From positions 1 to 5,378 of the forward strand of contig JAJYVM010000285.1 of the NCBI GenBank assembly GCA_021792015.1: a stretch of DNA of 5,378 bases, in the 5' to 3' direction. The notes below the pieces were generated by a model, which saw only the letters and a list, made by a program, of their open reading frames with translations, was not told the origin of the DNA and did not search any database. The DNA comes from Bacillota bacterium. GTDB taxonomy: Bacteria; Bacillota; Sulfobacillia; RBS10-35; JAJYVM01. Position numbers and translations under genes: made by a program. Positions 1-5,335 of this stretch are shown piece after piece; the first letter of the stretch is position 1, and each line of letters starts with the position of its first letter.

Positions 1-1201
1 TGGCCGCGTAGCGTTCGGTTGCGTAGCCACCTGGCAGAAGATAGCAGTCCTGGCCCCCGCCCGCTGGGTTCGCCACAATCGCGTTCTTCAGCGTGAGTCC
101 GTTCCCGTAGATGTTGGCGCCCTGGCTGGCGCTGTTGCCGCTGATGGTCGAATTGACCACCACCGGGAAGTCGAAGCCGCCGTTGAGAATGGCGCCTCCG
201 CCACGACCGCCGCTGCCGGCGGCGCTGTTGCCGGTGAAGGTCGAATTTGCGACGGTCATTGACGGGGAGACGTTGAAGATCGCACCGCCGCCGTTGCTGG
301 CCCGGTTGCCGGTGAAGGTATCGCCGGCGACCAACAGCGTGCCGGAGCTGGCAATGGCGGCGCCGTTGACCGCGAGGTTGCCCCTGAAGGTCGAGGTGGT
401 CACCGTCAGGTTGGCGGTATCGTCGTTGCTCACGGCGCCGCCCTCGCCACCGGAATTCGCGGCGGTGTTCCCGCTGAAGGTCGACCCGGAAACGACCATC
501 GTGCCGTCGTTCAGGATCGCCCCGCCGCTTGACGCGCTGACGCTGCTCCCACTGACGCTGTTGCCGCTGAAGGTGGATCCCGCGATCGTCAGGCTGCCGC
601 CGTTGTAAATCGCACCGCCGAGGCCAGCCGCAGTCGCGCTGTTGTCGCTAAAGCTGGAGTCGCGAACCACAAGGGTGCCCAAGCTGTAGATCGCGCCGCC
701 CGCCCCGCTGAAGGGAGAGGTGTTGGAGGACGAAAGGTTCCCGACGAACGCGGAGTCCTCGACCGTGAGGGTACCGTCACTGTATATGGCACCCCCGAGG
801 TCGGTCACGCTGGCGTCTTCCAGCGTCAGGCCGCTGATCGTCAGCGATCCATGCACGATGAAGATCTGGGTCGTGTGGCCTCCGTCGAGGCTGACCGTCC
901 CGCCGCCGACCAGCACGAGGCTGCTCGAAGAGGGAACGGTCATGGCCGCTGTGACCGCCATCGTGCCGCTGCAGCTGAAGGTCCAGGACCCGCCCTGTCC
1001 GACCGCATACGCCAGCGTCCCTGGGGCGGGACTGGTGACGCTGTAGCCGGAGCCTCCGTACTCGCTGCCGCAATCTGTGATTTGATGCGCTTGCGCGTGC
1101 GCGACGGGCGCGGGAAGGATGCCGGTCTGCGCGCAGACCAGAACGAGCAGGCAGACTGCGGCCAATGGACCCGGACACCGTCTGCGGGCATCTCTGTGCA
1201 C
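1..1201 (-). CDS. Secreted right-handed beta-helix repeat protein, N-terminal 400 residues (partial, runs off left edge)
   Basis: The minus frame is open from 1201 to the left edge, 400 codons with no stop. From the chosen GTG, residues 1-38 form a Sec signal peptide: basic n-region (HRDARRR), hydrophobic core around 12-24, and an AHAQA cleavage site near 34-38. Residues 60-130 resemble the usual leader of such proteins, ending in LTISGLTLEDA. About nine imperfect repeats follow, starting near residues 136, 168, 195, 226, 254, 280, 305, 335 and 361. Each has the form GGAI(Y/L/F)N-x-GTLTV-x-STFSGN. The last (LKNAIVAN, then GGGQDC) resembles the terminal repeat before a 'choice-of-anchor Q' region, so the end of the protein may be near. 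This pattern is known from polymorphic outer-membrane and pectate-lyase-like beta-helix proteins, which are extracellular or surface-bound. I see no catalytic residues and cannot name a ligand. GTG at 1201 is preferred because GGAGG lies 8 bases upstream. An in-frame ATG at 1240 would give a 13-residue longer n-region. Confidence 0.88.
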   Translation of the reverse strand, partial: MHRDARRRCPGPLAAVCLLVLVCAQTGILPAPVAHAQAHQITDCGSEYGGSGYSVTSPAPGTLAYAVGQGGSWTFSCSGTMAVTAAMTVPSSSSLVLVGGGTVSLDGGHTTQIFIVHGSLTISGLTLEDASVTDLGGAIYSDGTLTVEDSAFVGNLSSSNTSPFSGAGGAIYSLGTLVVRDSSFSDNSATAAGLGGAIYNGGSLTIAGSTFSGNSVSGSSVSASSGGAILNDGTMVVSGSTFSGNTAANSGGEGGAVSNDDTANLTVTTSTFRGNLAVNGAAIASSGTLLVAGDTFTGNRASNGGGAIFNVSPSMTVANSTFTGNSAAGSGGRGGGAILNGGFDFPVVVNSTISGNSASQGANIYGNGLTLKNAIVANPAGGGQDCYLLPGGYATERYAA

Positions 1202-1209
1202 ATCCACCG

Positions 1210-1214
1210 CCTCC
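1210..1214 (-). promoter_or_regulatory. Shine-Dalgarno of the beta-helix gene
   Basis: Read on the minus strand this is GGAGG, 8 bases before the GTG at 1201-1199. The upstream ATG at 1240-1238 has only a G-rich run (GGGGA) before it. The site therefore favours the GTG start, which also gives a signal peptide of ordinary length. Confidence 0.6.
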
Positions 1215-1221
1215 GTGGCTC

Positions 1222-1254
1222 GCGGGGATATTGGGAACATATGGGATTCCCCGC
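1222..1254 (-). promoter_or_regulatory. Inverted repeat around an AT-richer patch upstream of the beta-helix gene (possible promoter/operator)
   Basis: A perfect 7-base inverted repeat, GCGGGGA (1222-1228) and TCCCCGC (1248-1254), flanks 19 bases that are much richer in A and T than the surroundings. Nested in it are GGGAA (1233-1237) and TTCCC (1247-1251), and the centre holds CATATG. On the minus strand TATGTT or AATATC could serve as a -10 element, but no clear -35 is visible. The position, 21-53 bases upstream of the GTG start, suits a promoter with an overlapping repressor site or a hairpin in the 5' leader. This is inference from position and symmetry only. Confidence 0.3.
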
Positions 1255-1335
1255 CCTGGCCTGCCCCCCCACCCGTGGAGGCTTGCTCTTCGAGCGGTCG
1301 CATCGCCGCCTGGCGGGACGATGGCGCTGCGGCGC

Positions 1336-1393
1336 GGGTGGCCCCCCGCCCATCGGCACCAGAACGCCAGCGTTCGACGCCAAGGGGCCACCC
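1336..1393. repeat. Nested stem-loop: 10-bp outer stem enclosing an inner hairpin
   Basis: GGGTGGCCCC at 1336-1345 is the exact reverse complement of GGGGCCACCC at 1384-1393. Within the 38-base loop, GGC (1355-1357) can pair with GCC (1379-1381), and GAACG (1362-1366) pairs with CGTTC (1371-1375) around a CCAG loop. The result is a stepped stem. No T-run follows on the plus strand and no A-run precedes it, so it is not a standard intrinsic terminator. On the minus strand it would lie about 135 bases upstream of the beta-helix start, and about 345 bases past the MaoC stop. GC richness makes chance hairpins common, so its meaning is uncertain. Confidence 0.4.
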
Positions 1394-1501
1394 CTCCTGC
1401 CCCCCAGCCCCGTTTCGTCAGGCGATGTCAGGCTGATGCAACCGGTGATCCGGGCTTCCCCAGGCCACGACAGCCGGCCCGCTCGTGCTCCCGGCCAGGA
1501 C

Positions 1502-1536
1502 GGCGGGGCACGGCAACGCCGATGTCAGGCCCCGCC
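1502..1536. repeat. Second nested stem-loop: 8-bp outer stem with inner hairpin
   Basis: GGCGGGGC at 1502-1509 is perfectly complementary in inverted order to GCCCCGCC at 1529-1536. Inside the 19-base loop, CGGC (1511-1514) pairs with GCCG (1518-1521) around AAC. The plan, an outer stem around a smaller inner hairpin, resembles the element at 1336-1393, though the sequences differ. It lies about 200 bases beyond the MaoC stop. Confidence 0.35.
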
Positions 1537-1737
1537 ATCCGTCTGGGCACGGGGCTCGGGCACTGCGGCGGGGCCGGCGCCCAGGAGGCGCGGGGAGTCT
1601 GTGGTGATGTCGAAGCGGGTCGTCCACCGCGGGAAGGACCGGACGGCGTCCGGGTGGGCCGGGCGTCGCCGTGCTGGCGGCCCAGCGCGTGGCCACCCCC
1701 GACGCGAGGGCACGACCAGCCCACCGCGGACCCTCCC

Positions 1738-2256
1738 TCAAGCCCAGGCGCCCGGCGCCCCCCCGCCCTGCGCGGGCCGCCTCCGCACCATGACGGCCTG
1801 TCGCCCCTCCTGCACGGCCTGCCCGTCCTGATTGACGTACCTGCACGCGAAGGTCACGATGCCCCGGTCGGGCTGGCTGCGGCTTTCCCGCACCTCGGCC
1901 ACGTGGAACTCCACGTGCAGGGTGTCGCCGAAGAAGACCGGGGCGGTGAACCGCCAGCCCTCGATGCCGAGCAGGGCGAGGGCCGTCCCCTCCAGGATCC
2001 CGAGGCGCAGCATCAGGGCGTGGCCGACGCCGAGGCAGAGCATGCCGTGCGCCACCCGCCGCCCGAACGGCCCCCGCTCGCGCGCCCACGTCTCGCTGGT
2101 GTGGATCTCGTTGTAGTCGCCGCTCATCGCGGCGAACATCACCACGTCGGTCTCGGTGATGGTGCGGCTCGGCGAAGAGAAGGCCTGCCCCGCCGCGAAG
2201 TCCTCGAGATAGCGGCCCAATGCCCCGCGCCCCCCGCAGGATGGCCTTCGCGGCAC
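1738..2256 (-). CDS. MaoC-like (R)-specific hydratase/dehydratase, single hotdog domain
   Basis: This 172-residue protein has the usual length of a single-hotdog MaoC enzyme. The family adds water to trans-2-enoyl thioesters, or removes it from (R)-3-hydroxyacyl thioesters, in the cytoplasm. Residues 15-25 (GRYLEDFAAGQ) are a typical opening. The hydratase motif is at 44-58, MSGDYNEIHTSETWA, with the expected catalytic Asp47 and His52; Glu50 stands where many homologues have Pro. GRRVAHGML (65-73) and FTAPVFFGDTLHVEFHVAEVR (103-123, central hotdog strands) are also characteristic. The final 14 residues are Gly/Ala/Pro-rich and probably disordered. The GTG start at 2256 has a weak GGGA upstream. 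A TTG at 2220 behind a G-rich run would give a start beginning MGRYLEDF, which fits family N-termini better, so the first 12 residues are doubtful. It is divergent from the FabL-like reductase, suggesting a shared acyl-chain pathway. Whether the carrier is CoA or ACP cannot be told. Confidence 0.9.
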   Translation of the reverse strand: MPRRPSCGGRGALGRYLEDFAAGQAFSSPSRTITETDVVMFAAMSGDYNEIHTSETWARERGPFGRRVAHGMLCLGVGHALMLRLGILEGTALALLGIEGWRFTAPVFFGDTLHVEFHVAEVRESRSQPDRGIVTFACRYVNQDGQAVQEGRQAVMVRRRPAQGGGAPGAWA

Positions 2257-2288
2257 GCGAATAGGTCCCTGCTGGGAGGAGCAGCCGC
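2257..2288. promoter_or_regulatory. 32-base divergent gap with the reductase Shine-Dalgarno
   Basis: These bases separate the start codons of the two divergent enzyme genes. GGGAGGA at 2274-2280, 8 bases before the ATG at 2289, is a strong ribosome site for the plus-strand reductase. There is too little room for two complete back-to-back promoters, so at least one promoter must reach into the opposing coding sequence, unless the MaoC gene really starts at 2220 (gap of 68 bases). I cannot identify -10/-35 elements with confidence. Confidence 0.6.
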
Positions 2289-3083
2289 ATGCGCTTCAAG
2301 GACAAGGTGGCGCTGATCACGGGGAGCTCGCGCGGGATCGGCCGCGAGCTGGCCCTGACCCTGGCGCGGGAGGGCGCCTCCGTGGTGGTCCACTACCGCA
2401 ACAACCAGGCCGCCGCCGAGGAGACGCTGGCGGCCATCCACGCCGCGGGGTCCGAGGCATGGGCCTTTGCCGCCGACCTGGAGGATCCCGCCGCCATCCG
2501 GGAGCTGTTCGCGGCCGTGGCGGACCGCCACGGCCGCCTCGACCTGTTCGTCAGCAACGCCGCGGCCACCGCGTTTCGCTCCGCCCTCACCCTCGGGCCG
2601 CATCACCTCGAGCGCACCTTCAACCTCAACGTGCGCGCCTTCGTGCTGGGCGTGCAGCACGCCGCCGCCCTGATGCCGGCCGGCGGCCGGGTCCTGGTGA
2701 TGTCCAGCTACGGCAGCATCCGCGCCTTCCCGACTTACGCCAACCTCGGCACCGCCAAGGCCGCCCTGGAAGCGTGGGTGCGCTTCTTCGCGGAGGAGCT
2801 CGGGCCGCGCGACATCAACGTGAACGCCCTCAACGCCGGCATCGTGGCCACCGACTCCTCGGCCTACTTCTACAACCAGCCCGCGATGCCGCCGATGGAC
2901 GACGTGACCGCCCGCATCCCGAAGCGCCGCGCCGCCACGGCGGCGGAGGTGGCCCGCGCGGCTGCCTTCCTGCTTTCCGAGGACGCCTCGTACATCACGG
3001 GCTCCGTACTGATGGTGGACGGGGGCCTGAGTGTGGTGGCGCCGCCCTTCCGCGTGGAGCTGCGGGAGCCGTCAGGCTCCTGA
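2289..3083 (+). CDS. SDR-family oxidoreductase, FabL-like enoyl-[acyl-carrier-protein] reductase
   Basis: The 264-residue protein is a Rossmann-fold short-chain dehydrogenase. The cofactor loop is TGSSRGIG (11-18), followed by HYRNN (35-39), where the basic residue suits NADPH. AADLED (61-66) and SNAA (89-92, in place of the classical NNAG) come next. The active-site region is SSYGSIRAFPTYANLGTAK (139-157). Lys157 has Leu153 at the classical Tyr position (Y-x3-K), while Tyr150 gives Y-x6-K. That spacing, the SS-x-GSIR segment and the following AALEA are features of FabL (enoyl-ACP reductase III, as in Bacillus subtilis), which reduces trans-2-enoyl-ACP to acyl-ACP. ITGSVLMVDGG (236-246) is the usual SDR C-terminal motif; the last 15 or so residues extend beyond it. 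A strong Shine-Dalgarno fixes the ATG. The divergent hydratase acts on the preceding substrate in such a pathway. SDR membership is certain; the FabL role is well supported but unproven, and a reductase for secondary lipid or polyketide metabolism is possible. Confidence 0.9.
   Translation: MRFKDKVALITGSSRGIGRELALTLAREGASVVVHYRNNQAAAEETLAAIHAAGSEAWAFAADLEDPAAIRELFAAVADRHGRLDLFVSNAAATAFRSALTLGPHHLERTFNLNVRAFVLGVQHAAALMPAGGRVLVMSSYGSIRAFPTYANLGTAKAALEAWVRFFAEELGPRDINVNALNAGIVATDSSAYFYNQPAMPPMDDVTARIPKRRAATAAEVARAAAFLLSEDASYITGSVLMVDGGLSVVAPPFRVELREPSGS
3063..3082 (+). terminator. Hairpin overlapping the reductase stop codon
   Basis: GGAGCC (3065-3070) and GGCTCC (3075-3080) form a perfect 6-bp stem around GTCA. 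A G-T wobble (3064/3081) and a C-G pair (3063/3082) extend it into the TGA stop codon at 3081-3083. No T-run follows, so it is at best a weak or factor-assisted terminator or a 3'-end stabiliser. Confidence 0.3.
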
Positions 3084-3145
3084 AGCGCGCCGACCTGCAC
3101 CCGGATGGCGCGGTGTGGCGACCGGATGGAGGACCCGTGCCACTT

Positions 3146-3167
3146 CCGCTGAAGCGCGACTTCGCGG
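3146..3167. terminator. Terminator-like hairpin between convergent genes
   Basis: CCGC (3146-3149) pairs with GCGG (3164-3167), and GAAG (3151-3154) with CTTC (3160-3163), around a CGCGA loop with one bulged T at 3150. It lies in the 96-base gap between the reductase stop (3083) and the stop of the minus-strand small membrane protein (3180), where a bidirectional terminator would be expected. It lacks a T-run on either side, so the call rests on position and symmetry. Confidence 0.35.
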
Positions 3168-3179
3168 ATGCGGCCGCCG

Positions 3180-3494
3180 CTACTTCCGCCGCGGCGGGCG
3201 GAGCATCATCACGGCGATCCCGCTGAGGAAGATGCCGACCACCTCGGGGGTCGGGCCGGACATGCCCAGGGCCCTGTCGATGGCGTTGCTGCCAAGGATC
3301 AGGGCGATGGAGACCGCCATGAGCAGGAACGCCGGGATGGGCGGCCGGTCGCCACCCTGGCGCCGGGGCGCCTGCCCTGGTTCGGGCTGCTTGCGGCGGC
3401 GGACGGCCACCGGTTGATCGGCGGCCCGCCGCCCGGCCTCGAGGCCCGCCCGGAACCCGCTCTTTTCCTCGTTGCCTGCCATCGGAGCGAGCAT
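3180..3494 (-). CDS. Hypothetical small membrane protein, two predicted helices
   Basis: I do not recognise this 104-residue protein. Residues 1-50 are hydrophilic and strongly basic (VRRRKQPEPGQAPRRQGG at 30-47) with no signal peptide. Two hydrophobic segments follow, about 54-72 (AFLLMAVSIALILG core) and 84-98 (EVVGIFLSGIAVMML), joined by a short loop containing Asp73 and Arg74. The protein ends in a basic tail, RPPRRK. The layout suggests a helical hairpin in the inner membrane with both ends in the cytoplasm by the positive-inside rule. The translation is far less biased than neighbouring non-coding frames, and the two clean hydrophobic segments support a real gene. The start is uncertain: neither the ATG at 3494 nor the one at 3482 has a good Shine-Dalgarno. 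It is divergent from the permease gene, 73 bases apart, so the two could share control. Confidence 0.65.
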   Translation of the reverse strand: MLAPMAGNEEKSGFRAGLEAGRRAADQPVAVRRRKQPEPGQAPRRQGGDRPPIPAFLLMAVSIALILGSNAIDRALGMSGPTPEVVGIFLSGIAVMMLRPPRRK

Positions 3495-3508
3495 ACCATT
3501 GCCGCGCT

Positions 3509-3534
3509 ATCCGCGTGGAGGAACCCGCGCGGAT
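3509..3534. promoter_or_regulatory. Inverted repeat in the divergent region before the permease (candidate operator)
   Basis: ATCCGCG (3509-3515) and CGCGGAT (3528-3534) are exact reverse complements separated by 12 bases. The element lies between the two divergent starts (3494 minus, 3568 plus), where a dimeric regulator could control both. It could instead form a hairpin in the permease leader. No regulator gene is next to it in the window and no clear -10/-35 elements were found. Confidence 0.3.
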
Positions 3535-3552
3535 CCCCACCGTTTGTCACTC

Positions 3553-3558
3553 GGAGGG
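3553..3558 (+). promoter_or_regulatory. Shine-Dalgarno that sets the permease start
   Basis: GGAGGG lies 9 bases upstream of the ATG at 3568. The frame is open back to an ATG at 3472, but that would add 32 Pro/Arg/Gly-rich residues and overlap the divergent gene. This site supports the downstream start. Confidence 0.7.
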
Positions 3559-3567
3559 TCCCCCGTT

Positions 3568-5154
3568 ATGATAGGGCACGTGGACGGGCAGACGGCCGAG
3601 CGGGCACCCGCACCCGGGCAGGGGCAGCAGCCCACGCTCCGCCGGGCGGTGGGGATTTGGGGCTCCTACGCCTGGGGCTACGCGGACGTCGGCGCCGATG
3701 TGTATGTCGCCGTCGGGCTCGTGGCCCTCTACGCCGAAGGCACCCTGCCGCTTGCCTTCATGGCGGCCGGAATCGTCTACGTCATCGTCGGCTTCGCGTA
3801 CACCGAACTGGCGGCAGCCTACCCCGTGGCCGGCGGCAGCCAGTACTACACGCTGCGCGGGCTGGGGGACATCTGGGGGTTTCTGTCCGGCTGGGCCCTG
3901 ATGCTGGACTTCACCATCGACGTGTCGCTCTTCGCCGTCGGCACGGCCGGCTACCTCAACTTCTTCCTCGCGCACCTGCTGCCCTGGATCACCCACCCCC
4001 TGCCCGTGGGCGGCGAGGCCCTGATCCTCATCGGCATCCTCATCTACCTCAACATCCGCGGCATCCGCGAGTCGTCCTGGCTGAACGAGGTCTTCTCCGC
4101 CATCCACATGGGCCTGGAGACGATCCTGCTCATGGTCGGCTTCGCGCTGGCTTTCGACCCGGCGATGCTGCACACTCAATTCACGGCCGCCCAAAACCTG
4201 CCGACGCTCCACAACTTCCTCTACGGGATCTCCGTCGCGATCGTCAGCTACATCGGCCTGGAGTCCATCTCGCAGGTGGCGCAGGAGACGGTGCGGCCGG
4301 CGACGGTCATCCCCCGCACCTCGATCACCCTGATCCTGACGGTGCTGGTCTTCGCCCTCGGCTTCAGCGTGCTGGGCATCGGCACCATCGGCTGGCACCA
4401 GCTCGCCCTCCACCAGAGCGACGCCATCGCCGCCGTGGCCGCCCGGCTGCCGCTGATCGGACCGATCGCCGCCCCGTTCACGGCCGCCCTGGCGGCCATG
4501 CTGATCTATGCCTCCACCAACACGGGGATCATGGGCGCCTCGCGCATCGCGTGGTCCATGAGCCATTTCGACCTGCTGCCGGCCTGGTTCCGCGAGATCC
4601 ACCCGCGCTTCCGGACGCCGATGCGCACGATCCTGGTCTTCTCCGGCGTCTCGGTCGCGCAGGTGGTGCTGGCCTCGTTCACGGCCAACGCCATGGACAC
4701 CCTGGCCAACCTGTACGCCTTCGGGGCCCTGTCGGGGTACATCCTGGTGCTGATCAGCCTGATCCGGCTGCGTGTCACCGACCCCTACACCCCGCGGCGG
4801 TGGAAGACGCCGTTCAACCTGCGCGTGCGGCCGGCGCACAAGCACGCGATCGAGCTGCCGCTGCTCGTCATGTTCGGGATCCTCGGCAACTTCGCCATCC
4901 TGGCCATCGTGGTCGTGACCCACCCCCTCGGGCGGATCTTCGGCCCACTGTGGATCCTCTGCGGTCTGGGCATCTACCTGTGGCACCGCCGGCGCAGCAA
5001 GATGCCCATGTGGCGGAGCCTGCCGCGCGAGTGGGAGCAGGAGCAGATCGCCGTGCTGACGGCCGCCGAGGAGTGGGAGTCGCTGCGGGACTATCGCGCC
5101 GCCCTGGCCCGGCGCGACGCGGAGAAGGCGCACCATGTGGAAGACGTTTCGTAG
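3568..5154 (+). CDS. APC-family amino acid permease, 12 predicted membrane helices
   Basis: The 528-residue inner-membrane protein belongs to the amino acid-polyamine-organocation superfamily, which imports or exchanges amino acids, polyamines or related amines, usually driven by an ion gradient or counter-substrate. Helix 1 (about 29-56) has the broken-helix region SYAWGYADVGADVYVAVG. PVAGGSQYYTLRGLG (86-100) and the GFLSGWALMLDF segment (104-115) match the family's helix 2-3 region. Helix 6 carries YIGLESISQVAQE, followed by VRPATVIPR (to 250). Helix 8 and its loop contain NTGIMGASRIAWSM (318-331), then DLLPAW and HPRFRTP (345-351). Other helices lie near 60-82, 104-135, 150-168, 175-197, 251-275, 299-320, 353-375, 380-401, 428-450 and 456-472. 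Residues 473-528 form a charged tail, probably a cytoplasmic helix. The length is slightly above the family norm because of this tail. Substrate cannot be assigned. Its end overlaps the next gene by 20 bases, suggesting translational coupling. Confidence 0.93.
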   Translation: MIGHVDGQTAERAPAPGQGQQPTLRRAVGIWGSYAWGYADVGADVYVAVGLVALYAEGTLPLAFMAAGIVYVIVGFAYTELAAAYPVAGGSQYYTLRGLGDIWGFLSGWALMLDFTIDVSLFAVGTAGYLNFFLAHLLPWITHPLPVGGEALILIGILIYLNIRGIRESSWLNEVFSAIHMGLETILLMVGFALAFDPAMLHTQFTAAQNLPTLHNFLYGISVAIVSYIGLESISQVAQETVRPATVIPRTSITLILTVLVFALGFSVLGIGTIGWHQLALHQSDAIAAVAARLPLIGPIAAPFTAALAAMLIYASTNTGIMGASRIAWSMSHFDLLPAWFREIHPRFRTPMRTILVFSGVSVAQVVLASFTANAMDTLANLYAFGALSGYILVLISLIRLRVTDPYTPRRWKTPFNLRVRPAHKHAIELPLLVMFGILGNFAILAIVVVTHPLGRIFGPLWILCGLGIYLWHRRRSKMPMWRSLPREWEQEQIAVLTAAEEWESLRDYRAALARRDAEKAHHVEDVS

Positions 5155-5335
5155 CGCGTACAACGACATGGTGATCCCGGCGGGCTTCGCCCTGTTCGGG
5201 GGCATCGGCCTTGTGCGGGTGGTTCAGGACGGCGCCTCGCTGGTGCCCGGCCTGCTGCTGGGCGCCATGTTCGCCCTGGGCTGCGTGCGCCTCTGGTGGC
5301 GCTGGCTGGGACCCGGGAGGCGGGCCCGTGGCTAG
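5135..5335 (+). CDS. Small two-helix membrane protein coupled to the permease
   Basis: I do not recognise a family for this 66-residue protein. Two hydrophobic segments are visible, about residues 12-29 (VIPAGFALFGGIGLV core) and 36-54 (LVPGLLLGAMFALGC core). A Trp/Arg-rich end follows (VRLWWRWLGPGRRARG), and the N-terminus carries Lys3 and Arg6. By the positive-inside rule both ends would face the cytoplasm. The ATG sits 20 bases inside the end of the permease gene, with GGAGAAGG at 5121-5128 six bases upstream, and its stop overlaps the next start. This overlap on both sides argues for a real gene and coupled translation. Small membrane proteins of this size are often accessory subunits of transporters; here that is inference from position alone. 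Confidence 0.75.
   Translation: MWKTFRSAYNDMVIPAGFALFGGIGLVRVVQDGASLVPGLLLGAMFALGCVRLWWRWLGPGRRARG

Larger units (their letters stand above)
1255..1737. other. Gene-free, very GC-rich intergenic stretch with several stem-loops
   Basis: It lies between the upstream region of the beta-helix gene and the stop of the MaoC gene. All six frames are partly open because of the high GC, but their translations are rich in Arg, Pro, Gly and Ala and match no family I recognise. The frame continuing the MaoC gene past its stop stays open to about 1525; its last part (roughly FDITTDSPRLLGAG) looks slightly more protein-like, but I would not call a gene. The stretch contains two nested inverted repeats (1336-1393 and 1502-1536), a 5-bp hairpin GCGCC/GGCGC (1577-1591) and a short direct repeat of GTCAGGC (1417 and 1427). 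It may be 3' region of the MaoC gene plus a long leader of the beta-helix gene, a decayed gene, or an unrecognised RNA. Confidence 0.45.

Noticed and set aside
111..1046. Plus-strand open frames (111-608, 720-1046) with repeated LLPLKVDP-like segments
   Set aside because: They are the antisense of the beta-helix repeats; the repetition comes from the minus-strand gene, which has a signal peptide and a recognisable repeat family.
1417..1433. Short direct repeat of GTCAGGC
   Set aside because: Only two copies of seven bases with no further units; not evidence of a repeat array or attachment site.
1428..1724. 98-codon minus frame after the MaoC stop, with a GGGAGGG run upstream of its GTG
   Set aside because: The translation (Pro, Arg, Gly, Ser-rich) has no motif or hydrophobic pattern, and competing frames are equally open.
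1165..2316. Long plus-strand frame of 383 codons, and a 300-codon minus frame at 1418-2320
   Set aside because: Both have Arg/Pro/Gly/Ala-rich translations and run across the MaoC gene, whose catalytic motif lies in a different frame. They are GC-driven shadows.
3186..3197. CCGCCG/CGGCGG palindrome
   Set aside because: It encodes the Pro/Arg-rich tail of the small minus-strand protein and is simple GC repetition.
3472..3567. Upstream extension of the permease to an ATG at 3472
   Set aside because: It adds 32 atypical residues, would overlap the divergent small gene, and lacks a ribosome site; the ATG at 3568 has GGAGGG at good spacing.
3168..5174. 668-codon plus frame and 552-codon minus frame (3547-5205) across the permease
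   Set aside because: Very rich in Arg, His, Pro, Gly and Asp with no membrane segments; the real permease frame shows 12 helices and APC motifs.
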